From Burkholderiaceae bacterium (GTDB lineage Bacteria; Pseudomonadota; Gammaproteobacteria; Burkholderiales; Burkholderiaceae_C), in contig JAIRRE010000180.1 of assembly GCA_031256125.1 (NCBI GenBank), positions 1 through 21,608 on the forward strand: a DNA stretch of 21,608 nt, in the 5' to 3' direction. The first letter of the stretch is position 1, and each line of letters begins with the position of its first letter. The notes beneath the pieces are model-generated. The model did no database searches, had not been told where the DNA came from, and worked only from the letters and a program-made list of their open reading frames with translations. Of this stretch, positions 1 to 7,603 are shown in pieces. The position numbers were made by a program, and so were the translations under genes.

Positions 1-621
1 GGAGCGGGCTATGGCGGCAGTTGCTTTCCCAAAGACGTGAAAGCGCTGATCCACACCGCGCAGACCATCGACTACGCCCCGGAAATGCTGCAAGCGGTCG
101 AACGCCGCAACGAAACCCAGCGGCGCGTATTGTTCGAGCGCATTGCCGCCTATTACGGCGGCGCGGACAAACTCCAGGGCAAAGTGATCGCGCTGTGGGG
201 TCTGGCCTTCAAGCCCGAAACCGACGACATGCGCCAAGCGCCCAGCTGCACACTGATGGAACTTTTGTGGCAGGCTGGTGCGCGCGTGCAGGCGCACGAC
301 CCGGTGGCCATGAACGAGGCGCGGCGTTTGTACCCCAACCGTGTTCAGGGCGATCCGTCCGCTTTGACCTTGTGCGACAGCCCATTGGCGGCGCTGCAAG
401 GCGCGGATGCGCTGGCCATCGTTACCGAATGGAAAGCCTTCCGCGTCCCCGACTTCGTGGGTATCGCCGGTTTGCTACGCGACTGCATCATCTTTGATGG
501 CCGCAATCTCTACGATCCCAAAACCGTGGCGCGGCACGGGCTGACATATGTCTCGATTGGCCGGGAAATGGTGAAAGGGGTGGCGCCGGAGATCGAGCAT
601 GAAGCGGGAATCGAACCGTGA
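1..621 (+). CDS. ugd: UDP-glucose 6-dehydrogenase, C-terminal part (5' end outside window)
   Basis: The reading frame is open from base 1 and ends with TGA at 619-621, so only the last 206 residues are present. The enzyme oxidises UDP-glucose to UDP-glucuronate with two NAD+, a cytosolic step feeding exopolysaccharide, capsule or modified lipid A synthesis. The visible part opens with the catalytic-cysteine motif GAGYGGSCFPKDVKAL, where the Cys forms the thiohemiacetal intermediate. It continues through the C-terminal UDP-binding domain with LWGLAFKPETDDMRQAPS and, near the end, FDGRNLYDP. These motifs are diagnostic of the UDP-glucose/GDP-mannose dehydrogenase family, and the UDP-glucose enzyme is favoured over GDP-mannose dehydrogenase by the FKPETDD motif. 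The GTG at 37 is internal, not a start. No clear terminator follows. Confidence 0.93.
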   Translation, partial: GAGYGGSCFPKDVKALIHTAQTIDYAPEMLQAVERRNETQRRVLFERIAAYYGGADKLQGKVIALWGLAFKPETDDMRQAPSCTLMELLWQAGARVQAHDPVAMNEARRLYPNRVQGDPSALTLCDSPLAALQGADALAIVTEWKAFRVPDFVGIAGLLRDCIIFDGRNLYDPKTVARHGLTYVSIGREMVKGVAPEIEHEAGIEP

Positions 622-932
622 GCCAAGGCTTCTGAACAAGCGCGCCGAACGTGAAATTTTCCTTGGCGCGAAAAGAATGAGTCGGATGCGCAACGCATCG
701 ACGCTGAATTCGTGCGCGGCTTGGCTTATAACCGTGCTCACCCGAAGCGGCCTGCCGGGCACTCGAAGAAGGCTGCTCCAGCCAAGGTATACCGCGGTTG
801 TGCCATCCTTCGAGCATTCAATCCACATTTTTGATATAGTGAGCTTGTTTCAAATTAACTCGGAGGGGCCTCGCCGATGTTAAATTGAGCTTATGTTTAC
901 TTGCTAAAATTCCAACTTAATTAGAATGAATT
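622..932. other. Intergenic gap between ugd and the NYN gene
   Basis: No convincing gene is seen. A short open frame at 599-883 lacks any recognisable protein character and overlaps the ugd end. The left part is GC-rich like ugd, and from about 830 the DNA becomes clearly AT-rich, marking the left border of the accessory islet. A weak inverted repeat (CGCGCC near 640-646 with GGCGCG near 666-671) has no T-run and is not called a terminator. A TAGAAT at 922-927 lies only 5 bases before the next ATG, and no Shine-Dalgarno sequence is visible. The NYN mRNA might therefore be leaderless, but this is weak. Confidence 0.5.
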
Positions 933-2105
933 ATGTCGAATCCCAGGTTAGGTATATTTTATGATGGTAGTTATTTCGATAGCGTCAGTTTGTATTACAA
1001 ACATCAACACCCCAAGAAAAGCGGGATACGCTTGGGTGATGGATTCAATAATTTCATCCGTCATCAAATTGCCGAGCACAAAAACTGCAATATAAAAAAT
1101 GTCGAGCTGGTAGAAAGCCATTTTTTCCAAGGCTGGTTACCGTCCGCCGATACTTCAGTGGATCGACAACTTTACCAATTCCAGAAATCCGGAATACTCA
1201 TCAATAACGACATCAAGCTCCATCATTTACCGATGGGTGTTAACGGTGAAAAAGGTATCGACGTATTACTCGCACTCGAATGTTTTGAAATTGCTGTCGT
1301 CAAAAACCATCTCAACACGGTATGCCTGGTGGCGGGTGATAGTGATTTTGTTCCGCTGGTGCGCAAACTCCGAGAACATGATGTACAGGTCATGGTCCTG
1401 GGCTGGAATTTTTCATACACCTATGAAGGAAAAGAACACATCACCTATGTCTCAAAAAGGCTGCTGGACTCGGTTATGCTTCCTTTTGGTATAGATGAGC
1501 CTGATTACTATCAGAATATCGCCAGTCAGACAGACGGTCAAAAATCGGCCTATGATGGCATGTTCCTGAAACGCAGCGCCGATCAAGCCAGCAGCGAAGA
1601 GGCAGACAAAGAAAGTCCTGAAAAATACGAACGGCTTTCTGCTGTGAGCGAAATAAAAATATCGGAAGATTTACCGCCTGCGGTAACCGCTGCCGCCATC
1701 CCGCCATCAGCTCCGCAAACAGTGCCGGATTTTTCACCCGCTCTCGTTACTGTGGCCAGCGAACCGGATCAATCCGAAGCATGGCACGCCGGGGTAATCC
1801 ACAATACCCAAATCAGGTATGGTTTTATCACCCCAGCAGAAGGGGGTGAAAATTTGTATTTCAGTTGTGCCGCACTGATTGAAGGCTGTTTCCACCAGTT
1901 ATTCCGGGATCAGAAAGTATTGTTCAAAAAAGGGGTGGGCAAAAACGGCACGATAGTCGCTGTCCAAGTCAAACCGTTTCTTGGAAACTCAACGTTTTCT
2001 GCGGCTGCCGTATCGGCCGCGCCTACCACGTCTGGCACGTTTTCCCAGCCGCAGCCGATTCCCATGCCAGCTTTAGCTGTTCCGTTACTGCCACCCGATT
2101 TATGA
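933..2105 (+). CDS. NYN/LabA-type PIN-like nuclease domain protein fused to a cold-shock-like OB domain; 3' end probably lost by frameshift
   Basis: The 390-residue product starts with a NYN (PIN-like) domain, about residues 5-185. Its acidic positions are where the family places metal ligands: FYDGSYFD (D11), KGIDVLLALE (D110) and GDSDFVPLVRKL (D136, D138). A low-complexity Ser/Glu/Pro-rich linker follows (about 190-280). Residues about 283-350 then resemble a cold-shock fold: AGVIHNTQIRYGFITPAEGG, ENLYFS, and FRDQKVLFKKGVGKNG. NYN proteins of the LabA/DUF88 group are thought to act on RNA, and the cold-shock part would supply nucleic-acid binding; a cytosolic RNA-processing role is inference. 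The gene is visibly AT-richer than its neighbours, suggesting transfer. It stops in a Pro-rich segment at TGA 2103-2105, but the following DNA continues the protein in another frame, so it is probably truncated. ATG 933 is chosen because the NYN motif begins at once; no RBS is seen. Confidence 0.8.
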   Translation: MSNPRLGIFYDGSYFDSVSLYYKHQHPKKSGIRLGDGFNNFIRHQIAEHKNCNIKNVELVESHFFQGWLPSADTSVDRQLYQFQKSGILINNDIKLHHLPMGVNGEKGIDVLLALECFEIAVVKNHLNTVCLVAGDSDFVPLVRKLREHDVQVMVLGWNFSYTYEGKEHITYVSKRLLDSVMLPFGIDEPDYYQNIASQTDGQKSAYDGMFLKRSADQASSEEADKESPEKYERLSAVSEIKISEDLPPAVTAAAIPPSAPQTVPDFSPALVTVASEPDQSEAWHAGVIHNTQIRYGFITPAEGGENLYFSCAALIEGCFHQLFRDQKVLFKKGVGKNGTIVAVQVKPFLGNSTFSAAAVSAAPTTSGTFSQPQPIPMPALAVPLLPPDL

Positions 2106-2563
2106 TTCCGAAAAATCTGTTCATTCAGATGGAAAAGATGACTTGGAATTGGGTGTCATTGATAATCTGAGCCAGGATTGAGGCTTTGGTTGCATTACTA
2201 CTGCCCCGCAGGTGGTGGAAATCTGTTTTCCACTATACCATGCTATCCAATGGTAATCGTTTGTCCGCTCTGTCCAGGCAGCAGGAAGTCCGCTTCAACC
2301 TAAAAACGGCGACGGGCGCATAGCGGTTTTACCCAAACAATGAGCTTGATCGAAGGCAAAACCGTAGTGTTTATGCGTGATTGCAAAGGTAAAAAAACAG
2401 GCCAACTACTGTTTTTAGGTTCAAGGAAGGCCGTATAGTTACTGCGGTCGATCCGTTCGACGCACCGGTTTCCTTCACCGGCATCATCCAGTTTCGACGC
2501 CGTAACAACGGCCTTTCTCAAATTACTCAATTCCGACTCTCAACGGAAATTAGGGAAATTTGA
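2106..2563 (+). pseudogene. Decayed 3' continuation of the NYN gene, containing a second cold-shock-like domain
   Basis: Reading one base out of phase with the NYN gene, from 2104, gives DSEKSVHSDGKDDLEL and then GVIDNLSQD (2152-2178). A TGA (2179-2181) stands where cold-shock proteins have a basic or polar residue. The same frame resumes as GFGCITTAPQ (2182-2211). Single-base shifts lead on to GGGNLF (from 2211), FHYTMLSNGNRLSAL and QEVRFNLKT (2228-2308), and GDGRIAVLPK (from 2308). In order, these are the strands of a cold-shock domain. Beyond 2340 further coding-like pieces occur (SLIEGKTVVFMRD; FKEGRIVTAVDPFDAPVSF; FTGIIQFRRRNNG), the last ending at TGA 2561-2563, directly against the ruvB stop. 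The ancestral protein was probably NYN plus two or more cold-shock modules. Frames were assembled by eye. Confidence 0.7.
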
Positions 2564-3640
2564 TCACCCTTCAAACAACGGCCCCGCCCCACCGCCTGCT
2601 TGCGACGGGGGTTTGAGTCCCAGATGCCGCCAGGCCGCCAGGGTGGCGATGCGCCCGCGCGGGGTGCGTTGCAGATAGCCTTGCTGGATCAGGTACGGTT
2701 CGATCACGTCCTCGATGGTGTCCGGCTCCTCGCCGATGCTGGCGGCGATGTTGTCCAGCCCGACCGGGCCGCCGTCGAACCGATGGATCACGGCTTCCAG
2801 GAGCTTCCTGTCCATCACGTCGAAGCCCTGCGGGTCCACGTCCAGCATGGCCAGCGCCGCGTGTGCAATCGCCTGGGTGATGCGGCCATCGCCCTTCACG
2901 TCGGCATAGTCGCGCACGCGGCGCAGCAGCCGGTTGGCGATGCGCGGGGTGCCGCGCGAGCGGCGCGCAATCTCGAACCCGCCCTCCGCCTCGGTGGGCA
3001 CCTTCAATAGCCCCGCCGAGCGCGCCACGATGCGCGCCAGTTCTTCGGGTGTGTAGAACTCCAGCCGCGAGACGATGCCGAAGCGGTCGCGCAGCGGATT
3101 GGTCAGCATCCCAGCGCGCGTGGTCGCGCCCACCAGCGTAAAGGGCTGCACGTCCAGCTTGATGGAACGCGCCGCCGGGCCTTCGCCGATCAGGATGTCG
3201 ATCTGGTAGTCCTCCAGCGCGGGGTACAGGATTTCTTCGACTACCGGCGAAAGGCGGTGGATTTCGTCGATGAACAGCACATCGTTCTTTTCCAGACTGG
3301 TCAGAATGGCGGCTAGATCCTTGGGCTTTTCCAACACCGGCCCGCTGGTCTGACGCAGCGTTACGCCCAGCTCGTGCGCGATGATGTGCGCCAGCGTGGT
3401 CTTGCCCAGCCCCGGCGGGCCGAATAGCAGTACGTGGTCGAGCGCCTCGCCGCGCTTTTTGGCCGCGCCGATGAAAATTTCGAGCTGCTCGCGCGCCTTG
3501 GCCTGGCCGACGTATTCATCCAGCAGCTTGGGGCGTAGCGCGCGCTCCAGTGCCTCCTCGCGCACCGAGGCCGGGGCGCTGGAAACCAGGCGTGGCGCGG
3601 CTTCCGGCGCGGGGGCGAAATCGTCAACGTGGATGGTCAC
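2564..3640 (-). CDS. ruvB: Holliday junction branch migration ATPase RuvB
   Basis: The 358-residue product is the hexameric AAA+ motor that, with RuvA, drives branch migration of Holliday junctions in recombination and repair. Walker A is GPPGLGKTT (residues 74-82), Walker B is FIDEIHRL (about 123-130), and GATTRAG marks the sensor region. The C-terminal winged-helix domain includes [20 protein letters not shown] and RTPRGR. Length is normal for the family. GTG at 3640-3638 is chosen, giving [10 protein letters not shown], a typical betaproteobacterial RuvB N-terminus. This start overlaps the stop of the upstream methyltransferase (GTGA, 4-base overlap), implying translational coupling. A longer in-frame start at 3673 would add eleven residues inside the methyltransferase gene and is less likely. 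ruvA lies one gene upstream; ruvC is not in the window. Confidence 0.97.
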   Translation of the reverse strand: MTIHVDDFAPAPEAAPRLVSSAPASVREEALERALRPKLLDEYVGQAKAREQLEIFIGAAKKRGEALDHVLLFGPPGLGKTTLAHIIAHELGVTLRQTSGPVLEKPKDLAAILTSLEKNDVLFIDEIHRLSPVVEEILYPALEDYQIDILIGEGPAARSIKLDVQPFTLVGATTRAGMLTNPLRDRFGIVSRLEFYTPEELARIVARSAGLLKVPTEAEGGFEIARRSRGTPRIANRLLRRVRDYADVKGDGRITQAIAHAALAMLDVDPQGFDVMDRKLLEAVIHRFDGGPVGLDNIAASIGEEPDTIEDVIEPYLIQQGYLQRTPRGRIATLAAWRHLGLKPPSQAGGGAGPLFEG

Positions 3641-4458
3641 GATGACATTTTGCGTGCAATGACTTCCATGCACACGCGGTAACGTTCGCTGATGCCGTAA
3701 CGCAAAGGGACAAACCCCATCTCGCCCAGCAGCCGGTACAGTCGCTCACGGCCAAAGTTATGGTAATGCTCTATCTCGCCCCAATACGGATTGGCGTTCA
3801 TGCGATCCAGCAAATGCCAGGCCGGTGCGTCACTATTGGGCATCGACAGCAGCAGCACGCCGCCATCGGCCAGGCGCTCGCGCGCGGCAGCCAGGCCGGT
3901 CTGGGGGTAAGGCATGTGCTCCCGCACGTCGGCCATGCTGATGACCTGACAGGGGCGCGGCAAGTTCAGTTGCGCGATGTCGCTCAGGTGCGCTTCGATG
4001 CCCGCAGCTTGCAGCGCTGTAACTGCCGCCGGACGCAAATCGCACCCCACCGCCTCGAAGCCGTATTCCTGCGCCGTCATCAACAGCGCCCCATTGCCAA
4101 AACCCACGTCCAGCCACGGGCCTTCGGCTGCGAAAGGCAGCACTTTCTCGATCATGCGCGCTGCCACCATGCGCTGACGCTCGAAATCAGCACCCACGAT
4201 TTGCCCCTGATTGACCACCTGGGTCAGCCGCGCGAACGCCTCGGTCGTGAAGTAGCCATCGGTGAACACGTGGCCGCAAGCACGGCAAGCGCACCAGCGC
4301 ATGAGCGGCGTCAATCGGTTCGCTTCCCCCCCCCCAGCCTTTTCAACGGATTGCTGGTACAGCGCATGGCGTGAACAATCGCCCGTGCGCAAGTGCGAAA
4401 TATCCCGGCTCTCGCATAAGGGACAGGCGTCATAGGTGATGCGGTCTGGAGAGGTCAT
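3637..4458 (-). CDS. Class I SAM-dependent methyltransferase with N-terminal zinc-ribbon-like Cys pairs
   Basis: The 273-residue product has two CxxC pairs near the N-terminus (C12PLC15 and C58RAC61), suggesting bound zinc. A Rossmann-type methyltransferase follows. SAM motif I is LDVGFGNG (about 116-123), the acidic end of strand 2 is GCDLRPAA, and [11 protein letters not shown] replaces the usual DVLEH motif. This pattern fits the Methyltransf_23 group; the substrate cannot be told from sequence. ATG 4458 is chosen because AGGAG lies seven bases upstream; a GTG at 4476 overlapping the ruvA stop would add six residues. The gene ends in a 4-base overlap with ruvB. A run of ten G on the coding strand (4335-4326) encodes G42-G44 and the first base of E45, so slippage would shift the frame early. 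Confidence 0.85.
   Translation of the reverse strand: MTSPDRITYDACPLCESRDISHLRTGDCSRHALYQQSVEKAGGGEANRLTPLMRWCACRACGHVFTDGYFTTEAFARLTQVVNQGQIVGADFERQRMVAARMIEKVLPFAAEGPWLDVGFGNGALLMTAQEYGFEAVGCDLRPAAVTALQAAGIEAHLSDIAQLNLPRPCQVISMADVREHMPYPQTGLAAARERLADGGVLLLSMPNSDAPAWHLLDRMNANPYWGEIEHYHNFGRERLYRLLGEMGFVPLRYGISERYRVCMEVIARKMSS
4326..4335. repeat. Homopolymer tract C10 (G10 on the coding strand) inside the methyltransferase gene
   Basis: Ten consecutive C on the plus strand lie within the 5' fifth of the methyltransferase gene, the longest GC homopolymer noticed in the window. In the current state the frame is open. Poly-G tracts of this length inside genes are known phase-variation switches in several bacteria, through slipped-strand mispairing. 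Whether this one varies cannot be seen from one sequence, and a miscounted tract is possible. Confidence 0.9.
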
Positions 4459-4472
4459 GAGCAAGCTCCTGT

Positions 4473-5057
4473 TCACCGCGCCAGCGCCTTGAGCGCCAGC
4501 CGGATGCCCTCGCTCACGGACACATCGGGCGGCAGCGCCTTGAGCGCGGCGGCGGCTTCGCGGTCGCTGTAGCCCAGTGCGACCAGCGCTTGCTGGATGT
4601 CGCCCTGCGCGCCGTCGGCGGGCGCGGCAGCGCCGCCGGGCATCGTGCCCAGGTCAGGGCCGAGCTTGCCCTTGAGTTCCAGCAGCAGGCGTTCGGCGGT
4701 TTTCTTGCCGATGCCGGGCACCTTGACCAAGCGCACGGCTTGTTGCGTGGCGACGGCCTGCGCCAGTTCAGCCACGCTCATGCCCGACAGCACCGCCAGC
4801 GCGGTGCGCGGCCCCACGCCGCTGACCCGTAGCAGTTCGCGGAAAGCCGCGCGCTCGGCCTGCGTGACAAAGCCGTAGAGGGTTTGCGCGTCCTCGCGCA
4901 CCACGAAGTGCGTCAGCAGCGTCACGCGCTCGCCCGACGCGGGCAATGAATAGAAAGTGCTCATCGGCACCAGCACTTCGTAACCCACGCCCTGACAATC
5001 GACCAGGATAAGCGGTGGGTTCTTTTCGGCCAGCAGGCCGCTCAGGCGTCCGATCAT
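4473..5057 (-). CDS. ruvA: Holliday junction DNA helicase subunit RuvA
   Basis: The 194-residue product binds four-way junctions as a tetramer and loads RuvB hexamers. It opens with MIGRLSGLL and an OB fold (about 1-63, including GVGYEV and [26 protein letters not shown]). The helix-hairpin-helix region follows ([16 protein letters not shown] and [19 protein letters not shown]). After an Ala/Gly/Pro linker, the C-terminal RuvB-contacting domain includes [19 protein letters not shown]. Length is normal. ATG 5057 gives the standard N-terminus. The gene heads the block ruvA - methyltransferase - ruvB. Its TGA (4475-4473) is 14 bases before the preferred methyltransferase start. rlmJ ends 48 bases upstream on the same strand. 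Confidence 0.97.
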   Translation of the reverse strand: MIGRLSGLLAEKNPPLILVDCQGVGYEVLVPMSTFYSLPASGERVTLLTHFVVREDAQTLYGFVTQAERAAFRELLRVSGVGPRTALAVLSGMSVAELAQAVATQQAVRLVKVPGIGKKTAERLLLELKGKLGPDLGTMPGGAAAPADGAQGDIQQALVALGYSDREAAAALKALPPDVSVSEGIRLALKALAR

Positions 5058-5105
5058 GGGTTTTGCGCAACAGGGTAGATGGCGGACATTATCGGAATTT
5101 GCGGG

Positions 5106-6047
5106 TTATTCGCTGGTCTCGACCAGCCAGCCTTGCCCCGGCCCTTGCGCCAGCGCCGCCAGCACTGCGGGCAACGCCGCCCGCAACGCATCGGCCAGCG
5201 GATGCGGCGGATTGACCACAAACATGCCGCTGGCCCGCAGGGTTGGGCCTTTGCCCAGCTCTGGCTCGCCGGGATGCGCGCTGGCCTGACCGATATTGAG
5301 CGTGGCATGCAGCCAGTCCCTGCCGGCCTGACGCGCGATGGTTTTCAGGCGGCGCGGCAATTCGTGCGCTCGCGCCCGCCCGATGATGGGGTACCAGACC
5401 AGATAAACGCCAGTGGCAAAACGCCGCAACGCATCCTGCACGGCCTGTTCCACCAAGGCATAGTCGCTCTTGATTTCATAGCTTGGGTCAATCAGCGCTA
5501 GCGCGCGGCGCGAGCCGCCGCCATGCGCCGAAGGCGGCAGCAGGGCGCGCAGAGCGGCAAAACCATCAGCGCGCTCGGCATGAACGCGGCGGTGGCTGGA
5601 CAGACCGGCGGCCAGCGTCAGCAGCACGCGGCTGTCGGTCGGATGTAGTTCGCACAGGTGCAGCCGGTCGCGGCTGACTGCGCCGTCCAGGCGGTCGGGC
5701 TGCGTCATGGCGTGGTGCATGATGAGCGGCGAACCGGGGTAAATCGCCAACCTGCCATCGGTAGGCCATTGCGGGTTGAACGCCGCCAGCAACGCACGGT
5801 AATCGGCCAGTAGGCCATTGGCCGATTCCGGCAGCGCCGCCAGCAGCCGCAGCACACCCGCAACCGCCTCGCCGGACGTGGCAGCCATGCCGCCGCCCAG
5901 CCGGTAACGCCCCGCGCCCGCGTGGGTGTCGATCAGCGAGACCGACCCCGGCTTGCGCAGCAGGTGCTGCAACGCGCCGATGAGCGTGAGGTGCTTGAGC
6001 GCGTCGGCATGGTTGCCGGCGTGGAAGGCGTGTCGATAACTGAACAT
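5106..6047 (-). CDS. rlmJ: 23S rRNA (adenine(2030)-N6)-methyltransferase RlmJ
   Basis: The 313-residue product belongs to the RlmJ (YhiR/DUF519) family, which methylates N6 of A2030 in 23S rRNA in the cytosol using SAM. The N-terminus MFSYRHAFHAGNHADALKHL is the family signature. Motif I is DTHAGAGRY, and the catalytic motif is DPSYE (D187 onward). The E. coli protein has DPPY there, so a Ser replaces the second Pro. The later motif LVWYPI also fits. The protein is somewhat longer than the E. coli enzyme (about 280), with extra Ala/Gly-rich loops. ATG 6047 is chosen because it starts the signature. The TGA is 48 bases before ruvA, so the two may be co-transcribed, although their functions are unrelated. 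Confidence 0.94.
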   Translation of the reverse strand: MFSYRHAFHAGNHADALKHLTLIGALQHLLRKPGSVSLIDTHAGAGRYRLGGGMAATSGEAVAGVLRLLAALPESANGLLADYRALLAAFNPQWPTDGRLAIYPGSPLIMHHAMTQPDRLDGAVSRDRLHLCELHPTDSRVLLTLAAGLSSHRRVHAERADGFAALRALLPPSAHGGGSRRALALIDPSYEIKSDYALVEQAVQDALRRFATGVYLVWYPIIGRARAHELPRRLKTIARQAGRDWLHATLNIGQASAHPGEPELGKGPTLRASGMFVVNPPHPLADALRAALPAVLAALAQGPGQGWLVETSE

Positions 6048-6436
6048 GGGGCGATGCTAACGGGTTGTTCCGCCCCCCAGCATGGCTGGGATGAGTCTTG
6101 CGAATCCTAACGCCCGAATTGAAAGCGGATAAGATGGATTGAATCCTGGACGCACCATGAAACGCTTTGGCCTTCAAACCCGTTTTCAATGCCGCGCAGG
6201 CGGCGTTGCAAGGCATGGCGTTGCCCAATCGCTCACCATCCACCTGACCGACAGCCAAGGGGCCATGACGCTCTGCGGCAAGGCGCGATCAGGGGGATTG
6301 ATTTCTTTTTCCCCCCAGTGTTGCAATTCGCAAAACTCATTCTGGCCTATACGTACTTACCCGCATAAATTCACCAAATTATTCTGCGTGATGGCAAAAT
6401 GAAGATGCAGAAAGACCTGAATGTACTAGCCAATAA
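6048..6436. other. Intergenic region upstream of rlmJ; no supported gene
   Basis: The first part, to about 6320, is GC-rich and should contain the rlmJ promoter, which reads leftwards. From about 6340 the DNA turns strongly AT-rich. An open frame at 6139-6402 (plus) has no protein character I recognise. A short in-frame stretch at about 6168-6248 (ALAFKPVFNAAQAALQGMAL) looks coding-like and could be a gene remnant, but it is too short to assign. A T5C6 run lies near 6305-6316. Nothing else is supported. Confidence 0.5.
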
Positions 6437-6769
6437 TTGGTTTCCATATTAAAACAATCAAAATTAATATTATCTAGAGACGACAAAAGTGCTGCGTCTA
6501 CAGAAGCAGATCAATATTTTAACTCAGCCGTAGAAATTGATGATTTAATTAATAAAATTATAACCCCGGACGGAGTGATGTAAATTATTTTATCCAAACC
6601 TCTTGATGACTTTGAGTTGGCTATCTTGGGTACTGGTTTGTTAGAGGACTTTATAGCTAAGCATGGAGAAATATTTATTCTCAAAATAGAATAACTTGCA
6701 GAGGCTAATTCTAAATTCGAGAATGCATTAACCAATGTATGGCGTAGCATCACCCCTTATAAAGTATGA
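6437..6769 (+). pseudogene. DUF6869-like protein remnant with two in-frame stop codons
   Basis: A single reading frame runs through this AT-rich stretch, broken by TAA at 6581-6583 and TAA at 6692-6694, and ends at TGA 6767-6769. The pieces read EIDDLINKIITPDGVM, then ILSKPLDDFELAILGTGLLE followed by DFIAKHGEIFILKIE, then LAEANSKFENALTNVWRSI. The GxGxLEDxxxxHG motif, an ILKIExLA helix and the terminal aLxxVW are what I recall of the DUF6869 family, small proteins of unknown function sometimes found near polymorphic toxin genes. Decay is by stops only, with no frameshift, which suggests recent loss. No start codon with an RBS is seen; TTG 6437 is simply the first codon after an upstream stop. 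The family assignment is from memory and should be tested by profile search. Confidence 0.6.
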
Positions 6770-6816
6770 GAAAGAATAAATCGAATTATTCAGCAAGCGT
6801 AGTAAGCTATTTGCAT

Positions 6817-7568
6817 GGGGATTGGAAAGCAAACATGTGCTTCACGCATGCTAATTTATTGAGATGACAGGGGAAAATCGCTACTACCGCCGCTCCAAGG
6901 TCAGTCAGGCCAAATTTCGCCAACTGCTTGGCTTGTTTGCCATGGACTTGACGGCCACCGATGCAGCCGCGCCTTGCCACTTGTCCGTGCGCAGCACCAA
7001 TGCCATCTACCAGCGCATCCGTGTGCGCTTTGCCCAAGACTACGCCAGACGCTCTCCCTTTGTTGGGGAGTTTGTGAAGCCGATGAGTCCTACTTCGGGG
7101 CCACGGCGCGTTCGCGGCAAGCGTGGTCGGGGCGCTGCCAGCAAGACCATTGTCTTTAGCCTCTGCTCAAGCGCGGCAGCTGTGTTTACACCGAGATCGT
7201 CCCTAATGCTTGCAAGGCCACGCAGCAAGCGATCATTCGCGGTAAGGTCGATTCCAACAGCGTCATTCACGCCGCTGGCTGGCGCGGCTATGACGGTCTG
7301 GTAGACATGGGATTTGACAAGCACTTTCGGGTCAATCACGGCAACAACGAGTTCGTGCGCGGCTGTAGACACGTCAACGGCATTGAGTCATTTTGGGGCT
7401 ACGCCAAGCACCGGCTGGCTCAGTTTCACGAGGTACGCAAAGACAAGTTCGAGCTTCATCTGAAAGAAACCGAGTTTCGCTTGAACCACAGACATGACAA
7501 CCTCTACAAGGTGCTGCTACAGTTGCTCAGCATTCATCCACTTTGGCCGCGTTTGCTTCCTAAGCCTC
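6817..7568 (+). mobile_element. Degenerate IS1595-family insertion sequence
   Basis: Terminal inverted repeats can be aligned by eye: left GGGGATTGGAAAGCAAAC (6817-6834), right (read on the minus strand from 7568) GAGGCTTAGGAAGCAAAC, matching at 14 of 18 positions. The element of about 750 bp encloses a broken IS1595-type transposase. Flanking octamers (ATTTGCAT on the left, TAAAAAAA on the right) do not match, so no target duplication is visible. This fits an old or rearranged insertion. The right end lies about 31 bases before the MFS start codon. Confidence 0.65.
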
Positions 7569-7603
7569 TAAAAAAACGCAAAGATGGAGACAAACACAAA
7601 TGA
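6864..7603 (+). pseudogene. IS1595-family (ISXO2-like) transposase, frameshifted
   Basis: The protein must be read in alternating frames. NRYYRRSKVSQAKFRQLLGL (6864 to about 7075) carries the N-terminal zinc/HTH-like part, and EADESYFGA (about 7078-7103) holds the first catalytic Asp. RRVRGKRGRGAASKTIVF (about 7106-7160) follows. Then LLKRGSCVYTEIV continues to GFDKHFRVNHGNNE and GIESFWGYAKHRL (about 7165 onward). This matches the DDE_Tnp_IS1595 order. At least three small indels separate the pieces. The second catalytic Asp, normally in a DGWRGY motif, is Ala here (HAAGWRGYD). The element is therefore doubly inactivated. The last frame runs past the inverted repeat to TGA 7601-7603 and overlaps the MFS start, an accident of insertion. 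Confidence 0.85.

Noticed and set aside
640..671. Inverted repeat after ugd considered as a terminator
   Set aside because: The stem is only six bases with a long loop and no following T-run.
599..883. Open frame of 94 codons after ugd
   Set aside because: It overlaps the ugd end, has no RBS, and its translation has no domain character.
2340..2441. Small 33-codon gene starting at ATG 2340
   Set aside because: It lies in the decayed cold-shock region and its frame ends abruptly while the coding-like signal continues in another frame. It is better explained as part of the NYN pseudogene tail.
5566..6258. Minus-strand open frame overlapping rlmJ and the upstream gap
   Set aside because: It lies in another frame of rlmJ for most of its length and reads as Arg/Ala-rich low complexity.
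6139..6402. Open frame of 87 codons upstream of rlmJ
   Set aside because: There is no RBS and no recognisable protein, and composition changes midway from GC-rich to AT-rich.
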